From JBKJML01 sp046596415 (GTDB lineage: Bacteria > Actinomycetota > Thermoleophilia > Gaiellales > Gaiellaceae), in contig JBKJML010000123.1 of the NCBI GenBank assembly GCA_046596415.1, forward strand, positions 1 to 11,539: DNA of 11,539 nt. Reading direction: 5' to 3'. The position numbers and the translations under genes were made by a program. A model generated the notes under the pieces. It did no database searches, was not told where the DNA came from, and was given only the letters and a program-made list of their open reading frames with translations. Below, piece by piece: positions 7,177 through 11,539 of the stretch; within the stretch, counting starts at the first letter, position 1, and each line of letters starts with the position of its first letter.

Positions 7177-7979
7177 CAGCTCTTCCCGCTCGCTTTCCGG
7201 ACGGCTCGGACGGCGACGATTTCGGCGAGGTGGCGGCGGTAGTCGCTGGAGGCGTGAACGTCGGACGGCGGCTCGAGCCCGGCGCTGCGAACGGCCTCGC
7301 GGACCGCCGCCTCGTCGGTGGAGGCAGCCGTGACGACGACCGGGACCGCGTCGACGCACCCGAGCCCGATGCGGACGCCGTCGCGGAGCGACGCGGCGGC
7401 GCTGACGATGCAGGTGCCGTCGGCGCCGAGCGTGATCGCCTCGAAGGCGTCGCCGGCGCCGGCGGGGATGCGGATCGACGTCAGCAGGTCGCCCGGGCCG
7501 GCCGCGGTCATGTAGACGCCGATGAAGAAGTCGGCCGACGGGACGACACGCTCGCCGTCAGGGCCGACGATCACCATCTGCGCGTCGAGCGCCGCCATCA
7601 GCGGCGGCAGATGGTTCGTCGGATCGTTCGAGCAGACGTTGCCGCCGATCGTGCCGCGGTTGCGCACCTGAACGTCGGCGATCAGGCCACAGACCTCCGC
7701 GATGATCGGCCGCGAGACCTCCACCTCAGAGGAGGCCATGATCTGCGTATAGGTCGCCATAGCGCCGATCTCGAGTGTGCCCCCGGCGACGCTGATCGTG
7801 CGGAGCGACTCCAGCTTGCCGAGGTCGACGAGCACGTCGGGCGAGGCCGCGCGGGCCTTCATCACGTTCACGAGCGTCTGTCCGCCGGCCAGGGCGCGGG
7901 CGCCGTCGTTCGCTGCCAGGAGCGCCAACGCCTCCTCGACCGAGGAAGGGCGTGCGTACTCGACCTCGCGCAGGAGCAT
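7176..7979 (-). CDS. FAD-binding medium subunit of the molybdenum hydroxylase
   Basis: This 267-residue protein is a CoxM/CutM-type subunit, which binds FAD and hands electrons on to an acceptor. Flavin motifs are ALAGGQTLVNVMKAR (30-44), replacing the common AGGQSL, and VRNRGTIGGNVCSNDPTNHL (105-124), replacing the common TIGGNxAxADP. It ends with the usual C-terminal domain. The chosen start is the ATG at 7979, giving MLLREVEYARPSSVEEA, which is where relatives begin. An in-frame ATG at 8015 would add 12 residues (MTCHRLVCFQYS) that do not look like the family. No Shine-Dalgarno precedes 7979, so the mRNA may be leaderless or nearly so. It is the first gene of the leftward operon. Confidence 0.95.
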   Translation of the reverse strand: MLLREVEYARPSSVEEALALLAANDGARALAGGQTLVNVMKARAASPDVLVDLGKLESLRTISVAGGTLEIGAMATYTQIMASSEVEVSRPIIAEVCGLIADVQVRNRGTIGGNVCSNDPTNHLPPLMAALDAQMVIVGPDGERVVPSADFFIGVYMTAAGPGDLLTSIRIPAGAGDAFEAITLGADGTCIVSAAASLRDGVRIGLGCVDAVPVVVTAASTDEAAVREAVRSAGLEPPSDVHASSDYRRHLAEIVAVRAVRKASGKS

Positions 7980-8044
7980 GCTGTATTGAAAGCATACGAG
8001 CCGGTGACATGTCAAGAAGGAACCGACTGTGTAGAGTCGCCGCC
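7980..8044. promoter_or_regulatory. Divergent promoter region between the leftward operon and the rightward FAD/TIM-barrel operon
   Basis: This is the only intergenic stretch longer than 7 bp. On the reverse strand a consensus -35 hexamer TTGACA lies at 8015-8010. Downstream -10 candidates are TATGCT (7996-7991, spacer only 13) and TTCAAT (7990-7985, spacer 19); neither is ideal. On the forward strand TAGAGT (8032-8037) could be a -10 placing transcription at or near the GTG at 8045, but no good -35 is seen. Its base composition is visibly more AT-rich than the flanking genes. Exact promoters cannot be settled by eye. Confidence 0.55.
8005..8014. promoter_or_regulatory. Perfect 10-bp palindrome, candidate operator
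   Basis: TGACATGTCA is its own reverse complement and sits in the divergent region. It overlaps five bases of the reverse-strand -35 hexamer (8010-8015). A dimeric repressor bound here would block the hydroxylase operon and could also affect the rightward genes. No regulator gene is present in the window. Confidence 0.45.
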
Positions 8045-9673
8045 GTGACGGGATTCGACGCGATTTTCGTCGGCAGCGGGATCAACTCGCTCGTCGGAGC
8101 GGCGCTGCTTTCCCGCGGCGGCTGGCGTGTGCTCGTCCTCGAGCGGAACGACTGGTTGGGAGGGGCGATCCGGACCGCCGAGATCACCGCGCCGGGCTAC
8201 CACCACGAGGTCTTCAGCTCGTGGCACCCGCTCTTCACCGGCTCAGCCGCCTACGCCGAGCTCGGCGACGAGCTCGGCAGGCGCGGCCTGGAGTACCTGA
8301 ACACCGAGCTGCCGACCGCCTCGGCCTTCCCGGATGGCTCCAGCGCCTTCCTCACGACGTCGCTCGAAGGCAACATGGCCGAGCTGGAGCGTCATGCGGT
8401 TGGCGACGGCGAGGCGTGGAAGCGGCAGTTCGAGGCCTTCATGGCGAACGCCGACCTTAGCTTCGGCGTGCTCGGCACGGAGCTCTGGTCGACCTCTGGG
8501 CTGCTCCTCGGGCGGCAGGCGTACAAGCGGTTCGGCAGGCACGGACTGCTCGAGTTCGGCGGCAGCCTGCTCTCGACGGCCCGCGACTGGCTCGGCGAGA
8601 CGTTCGAATCGGAACAGGCACACGGCCTGCTCGCTCCCTGGGTTCTTCACACCGGCCTGGGCCCGGAGCAGGCCACATCGGGCTTCATGACGCAGGTGAT
8701 CGCGGCCGCGCTCCAGCTCGGCGGCATGCCGGTGCCGAAGGGTGGTGGTGTCCGGCTCGTCGAGGCCCTGGCCGGGATCGTGCGGGATGCCGGCGGCGAG
8801 CTGCGGACCGATGCCGACGTCGAGCGGATCCTCGTCTCAGGGGGCCGGGCGACCGGTGTCCTCCTCGTAGACGGAGAGCGCGTCCCGGCGAGCCGCGCCG
8901 TGCTCGCGAACGTGACCCCAACTCAGCTCTACGGACGCCTGCTTCAGGATGGCGACGTGCCCGCCAAGGTGACGGAGGCGGCGCGTCGGTTCCGCTACGG
9001 CCGCGGCGAGATGCAGATCCACCTCGCGCTCTCCGAGCCGCCTGTCTGGCGGGGAGACGAGCGCCTCGCCCGGACGCCGATCGTCCACGTCACGCCCGGG
9101 CTCGACGGGGTGTCGCGCGCCGTGAACGAGGCCGACCGTGGCCTCCTGCCGGCCGAGGCGACGATCGTCTGCGGCCAGCCGACAGCGCTCGACCCGGGAC
9201 GCGCCCCGGCCGGCTGCGCGATCCTCTGGATCCAGCTCCAGGAGTTGCCCGCGGCGCCGAAGGGCGATGCTGCCGGGGAGCTCGATACCGGTGCGGGCCG
9301 GTGGACGGAGGAGCTCCGCGAGGCCTACGCCGACCGGATCGTGACCCGGCTCGGCGGCCACATCGAGAACCTCGAGCAGGCGACTGTCGCTCGCGCCGTC
9401 CTCTCCCCCGCCGATCTCGAGGCCGCGAACATGAACCTGGTCGGCGGCGACATCTACGGTGGCTCGTGCGCGCTCGACCAGAATTTCCTCTGGCGGCCGC
9501 TCGCCGAAACACCCGGCCACTCGACGCCGCTCGATGCCCTCTTCCACATCGGCGCGAGCACGCACCCCGGGCCGGGCCTCGGCGCCGGCTCCGGCTATCT
9601 GGTCGCCACGCAGCTCCTGCGCCCGCCGTTGCCGCGCCGGCTGCTCGCACGCGTCCCGGGGCTTCGCGCGTGA
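8045..9673 (+). CDS. FAD-dependent oxidoreductase, phytoene desaturase/PYROXD2-like
   Basis: This protein of about 542 residues has the N-terminal dinucleotide-binding fold FDAIFVGSGINSLVGAALL (4-22), then VLVLERNDWLGGAI with the ribose-binding E33 and a GG pair. It ends with the family's C-terminal FAD motif HIGASTHPGPGLGAGSGYL (501-519). This matches the CrtI/PYROXD2-like flavoprotein group, whose members desaturate, isomerise or oxidise hydrophobic or amine substrates. No carotenoid genes are nearby, so a carotenoid role is not supported. The start is taken at the GTG at 8045, which puts the Rossmann motif near the N terminus as usual; an in-frame ATG at 8009 would add a basic 12-residue extension and is not excluded. 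Its stop overlaps the next gene as GTGA. It is divergent from the hydroxylase operon and may share its control region. Confidence 0.9.
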   Translation: MTGFDAIFVGSGINSLVGAALLSRGGWRVLVLERNDWLGGAIRTAEITAPGYHHEVFSSWHPLFTGSAAYAELGDELGRRGLEYLNTELPTASAFPDGSSAFLTTSLEGNMAELERHAVGDGEAWKRQFEAFMANADLSFGVLGTELWSTSGLLLGRQAYKRFGRHGLLEFGGSLLSTARDWLGETFESEQAHGLLAPWVLHTGLGPEQATSGFMTQVIAAALQLGGMPVPKGGGVRLVEALAGIVRDAGGELRTDADVERILVSGGRATGVLLVDGERVPASRAVLANVTPTQLYGRLLQDGDVPAKVTEAARRFRYGRGEMQIHLALSEPPVWRGDERLARTPIVHVTPGLDGVSRAVNEADRGLLPAEATIVCGQPTALDPGRAPAGCAILWIQLQELPAAPKGDAAGELDTGAGRWTEELREAYADRIVTRLGGHIENLEQATVARAVLSPADLEAANMNLVGGDIYGGSCALDQNFLWRPLAETPGHSTPLDALFHIGASTHPGPGLGAGSGYLVATQLLRPPLPRRLLARVPGLRA

Positions 9674-10494
9674 AGCTCTCACTCTCGGAGATCTCGACCG
9701 TCTCGGCCACGTTCGCCGAAGACGTCGTGGCCTACGCCGCAGCCGGCTTCGCCGCGATCGGGATCTGGGAGTTCAAGCTTCCCGACGACGACGACGCGAA
9801 CATCGCGTTGCTCCAGGAGGCGGGCCTCGCCGTTTCGAACTGCGTTCCCGCCCACCCGTCGATCCTGCCGAATGCCGTAATCGAAGGCCCTGACGACCCG
9901 GAGGAGCGGATCGAGCTGCTCTGCGCCAGCGTGCGCCGCCTCGCCCCGTACCGGCCGTCGTCGATCGTCTGCTTGACGGGTGCGCCCGGCGGCACCAACG
10001 AGGACGACGCGCGCCGGATCGTGATCGACGGCCTGCGTCGCGTCGCGGCAGTGGCGCGCGAGTCGGGCGTCCGTCTCGGCCTCGAGCCGATCCACGTCTC
10101 GCAGCGCGACAAGCTCTCGCTGATCACGTCGATCCCGGAGGCGCTTGCGCTGCTCGCCGAGGCTGGTCTCGACGACGTCGGTGTGATGATCGACGCCTAC
10201 CACGTCTGGGACACGCCGGACGTCATGGATCACCTGCGCTCGAACGCTGCGCGCGTGACGGGAGTGCACGTCGCGGACTGGCCGGCGGAGACCGGCCGGG
10301 GCGACAGGCTGCTGCCGGGCGAGGGCCACTCGCGGACCCGCGAGCTCATCGCGGCGCTGCACGAAGGCGGCTTCGACGGCTACCTCGACGTCGAGATCTT
10401 CGGCGACCCCGACCGGCTCGATTCACTCTGGGCGCTCCCGGTCGACGAGGCGGCGCGACGCGCCTACGCGGCGGCGGTCGGCGTCGCACCGTAG
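9670..10494 (+). CDS. Sugar phosphate isomerase/epimerase-like TIM-barrel protein (xylose isomerase-like)
   Basis: This 274-residue protein is an AP_endonuc_2/xylose-isomerase-like barrel, a group that includes hydroxypyruvate isomerase, IolE and various keto-sugar epimerases using a divalent metal. Likely metal ligands fall in the expected strand order: E139 in RLGLEPIHV, D175 and H178 in GVMIDAYHVW, H200 in TGVHVADW, and E242 in YLDVEIFGD. A PGEGHSRTRELIAAL segment (216-230) follows the usual loop. The GTG at 9670 overlaps the FAD oxidoreductase stop as GTGA, so the two are surely co-expressed; a larger frame opening at 9301 is a reading through the upstream gene. The last 31 bp overlap the oppositely oriented flavin reductase. 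A plausible role is isomerising a product of the upstream oxidase, but the substrate is unknown. Confidence 0.9.
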   Translation: MKLSLSEISTVSATFAEDVVAYAAAGFAAIGIWEFKLPDDDDANIALLQEAGLAVSNCVPAHPSILPNAVIEGPDDPEERIELLCASVRRLAPYRPSSIVCLTGAPGGTNEDDARRIVIDGLRRVAAVARESGVRLGLEPIHVSQRDKLSLITSIPEALALLAEAGLDDVGVMIDAYHVWDTPDVMDHLRSNAARVTGVHVADWPAETGRGDRLLPGEGHSRTRELIAALHEGGFDGYLDVEIFGDPDRLDSLWALPVDEAARRAYAAAVGVAP

Positions 10495-10964
10495 CCGCGC
10501 CGGAAGTAGAGGATCGGCACCGCGTCGGGGTCGGGCACGACCCCGTCCTCGACGAGCGCGGTCAGGATCACGTGGTCGCCGGCCTCGAGCACCTGCTCTG
10601 TGGAGCACTCGGCGTAGGCGAGCGCGTCCTCGTGCAGGCAGGGCATCCCGTGCAGCCCGGGACGCCACGCGACCTGGACGAACTTGTCGTCGGCCTTCGA
10701 AGCGAAGAGCCGGGCAAGCTCGTGACGGCCCTCCGCGACGAAATTGACGACGAAGCGCTTCGAGTGCAGCAGCGCGGGCAGCGTACGGCTCTCACGGTCG
10801 ACGCAGACGAGCAGCAGCGGCGGGTCGACGGAGACGCTGCAGACAGCGTTCGTCGTCAGGCCGCGCGGGCTGCCGTCCTCGGCGAGGGTCGTAACGATCG
10901 CGACCCCAGTCGGGAACGCGCTCATGATCGCGAAGAACCGCTCCCGGTCGACCGCCACGCTCAA
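10464..10964 (-). CDS. Flavin reductase-like FMN-binding protein (HpaC/RutF type)
   Basis: This 166-residue protein matches NAD(P)H:flavin reductases that feed FMNH2 or FADH2 to two-component monooxygenases. Visible: AFPTGVAIVTT (16-26), the core GLTTNAVCSVSVDPPLLLVC (35-54), VDRESRTLPALLHSKRFVVN (55-74), and GDHVILTALVEDG near the C terminus. The frame begins at a TTG (10964) overlapping the peptidase stop as TTGA; a GTG at 10958 is an alternative, and either gives a family-like N terminus. It is probably translated by coupling to the M3 peptidase gene. Its stop lies inside the end of the convergent TIM-barrel gene. No two-component monooxygenase is adjacent; the LLM enzyme at 2522-3556 is the only candidate partner in the window. 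Confidence 0.92.
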   Translation of the reverse strand: MSVAVDRERFFAIMSAFPTGVAIVTTLAEDGSPRGLTTNAVCSVSVDPPLLLVCVDRESRTLPALLHSKRFVVNFVAEGRHELARLFASKADDKFVQVAWRPGLHGMPCLHEDALAYAECSTEQVLEAGDHVILTALVEDGVVPDPDAVPILYFRRGYGATPTAAA

Positions 10965-11539
10965 ACCGCGATCGCGTCGACCCGCCGCTCGATCTCGTCG
11001 AGCCCGACCTGCCAGATGCCCGGGTCGGCGAGGTCGATCTCGAGCCCTGCGAGGAGATCGGCGGGCGAAGCGCTCCCACCGGCCGCGAGGAACACGAGGT
11101 AGCGCTCGGCGAAGTCGGGCAGCTCCTGCAGGCGGCGGTGGACGATCAGCGCGACGAGGAACGCGAAGACGTAGGCGTGCGTGTAGAAACGCGTACCGAT
11201 GAAGTGCGGGATCCGGCCCCAGAACCAGTTCGGGTTCGCATTCTGGTAGGCGAGGTCGTCGCCGAACGCCTTGTCGAACTCTTCGCGCATGATCCCGGCG
11301 AGCCGGTCGGGCGTCAGGATCGACCCCTCGGCGCGCAGTGCGTAGGCGCGCTGCTCGTAGCGGGTGAAGATCGTCTGGACATGGATCGAGCCGAACATGT
11401 TGTTCAGCTGCTGGACGGCGAGCGCGCGTGTCGTCTCCTCGTCGGCGACCGTCGCGAGCTCGTCCGCGAGCAGCAGCTCACCGAAGGTGGACGGGATCTC
11501 CACCATCGCGAGCCCGCTCTCCCAGGAATGGACGGTCTG
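10961..11539 (-). CDS. pepF: M3 family oligoendopeptidase F-like metallopeptidase, C-terminal part; runs off the right edge
   Basis: The last 192 residues are visible; the frame is open to the window edge with no start needed inside. The first residues, VHSWESGLAMVEIPSTFGELLL, correspond to the region just after HExxH in M3/PepF peptidases, where the Glu in the E-x-P-S-x-x-x-E segment is the third zinc ligand; the HExxH itself would lie just beyond the edge. The substrate-binding segment RIPHFIGTRFYTHAYVFAF and the closing YLVFLAAGGSASPADLL also match PepF. Members are cytosolic zinc peptidases cleaving short oligopeptides. The gene precedes and overlaps the flavin reductase by 4 bp. Whether it is functionally tied to the catabolic genes is unclear. 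Confidence 0.88.
   Translation of the reverse strand, partial: QTVHSWESGLAMVEIPSTFGELLLADELATVADEETTRALAVQQLNNMFGSIHVQTIFTRYEQRAYALRAEGSILTPDRLAGIMREEFDKAFGDDLAYQNANPNWFWGRIPHFIGTRFYTHAYVFAFLVALIVHRRLQELPDFAERYLVFLAAGGSASPADLLAGLEIDLADPGIWQVGLDEIERRVDAIAV

Larger units (their letters stand above)
1..7979 (-). other. Nine-gene leftward operon (inferred transcription unit)
   Basis: All nine genes lie on the reverse strand, with successive junctions of -1, -8, -4, -4, +3, -8, -4 and +7 bp. There is no room for internal terminators or promoters outside coding sequence. The unit begins at the divergent region near 7980 and continues beyond the left edge. Confidence 0.8.

Noticed and set aside
4212..7979. 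Annotation as aerobic carbon monoxide dehydrogenase
   Set aside because: Subunit order and CoxG fit, but the active-site loop CSPNRGYSR is not the form I CO-oxidising motif, and no coxDEF-type maturation genes are visible.
8009..8044. Upstream ATG at 8009 as start of the FAD oxidoreductase
   Set aside because: It would add a basic 12-residue extension before the Rossmann motif and would start inside the palindrome. The GTG at 8045 gives the usual family N terminus, though this is not proven.
7980..8044. Riboswitch or small RNA in the divergent gap
   Set aside because: At 65 bp, with promoters needed in both directions, there is no room for a structured leader, and no stem beyond the 10-bp palindrome is apparent.
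8045..9673. Carotenoid biosynthesis role for the phytoene-desaturase-like gene
   Set aside because: No phytoene synthase, cyclase or other carotenoid gene is present, and the family includes many non-carotenoid oxidases.
1..11539. CRISPR array, tRNA/rRNA genes, insertion sequence or prophage
   Set aside because: No regularly spaced repeats, no cloverleaf or rRNA-like segments, no transposase or integrase motifs, and no terminal inverted repeats were seen.

Overview
The window is GC-rich, densely packed bacterial DNA. Frequent GTG starts (and one TTG), pervasive 1-8 bp gene overlaps, strong G/C bias at third codon positions and an F420/FMN luciferase-like oxidoreductase all suggest Actinomycetota. 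A soil lineage such as Thermoleophilia is possible, but that placement is inference. No rRNA, tRNA, CRISPR array, insertion sequence or prophage feature was seen. All 11.5 kb is coding except about 65 bp at a divergent promoter and two gaps of 3 and 7 bp.

Region 1 (1-7979, minus strand) is one tightly coupled operon of nine genes. In transcription order they are: the FAD subunit, the [2Fe-2S] subunit and the molybdopterin subunit of a xanthine-dehydrogenase/CO-dehydrogenase-family molybdenum hydroxylase; a CoxG-like SRPBCC protein; a 70-residue very acidic protein of unknown function; a luciferase-like (LLM) flavin/F420 oxidoreductase; an M20-type amidohydrolase with altered metal-ligand positions; a fumarylacetoacetate-hydrolase (FAH) family enzyme; and the N-terminal part of an M24 (creatinase/prolidase-like) hydrolase that runs off the left edge. 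The molybdenum subunit has the MPT-binding motifs and the catalytic GEGG glutamate, but its loop reads CSPNRGYSR rather than the form I CO-dehydrogenase loop. It is therefore probably a hydroxylase of an organic, perhaps N-heterocyclic, compound and not a CO dehydrogenase.

Region 2 (7980-8044) is the divergent control region. It holds a perfect 10-bp palindrome overlapping a consensus -35 hexamer for the leftward operon, and the first gene has no Shine-Dalgarno sequence.

Region 3 (8045-10494, plus strand) is a two-gene operon: a phytoene-desaturase-like FAD oxidoreductase, overlapped by 4 bp with a xylose-isomerase-like TIM-barrel protein. Region 4 (10464-11539, minus strand) holds the C-terminal part of an M3 oligoendopeptidase F-like peptidase, overlapped by 4 bp with an HpaC/RutF-type flavin reductase. 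The reductase converges on region 3 with a 31-bp tail-to-tail overlap.

Taken together, the leftward operon reads as a catabolic module: hydroxylation by a molybdenum enzyme, oxygenation or reduction by the LLM enzyme, hydrolysis of amide or related bonds by the M20 and M24 proteins, and C-C cleavage or isomerisation by the FAH enzyme. The flavin reductase could supply reduced flavin. The substrate cannot be read from the sequence. The least ordinary items are the small acidic protein, the M20 protein with substituted ligands, and the particular enzyme combination.
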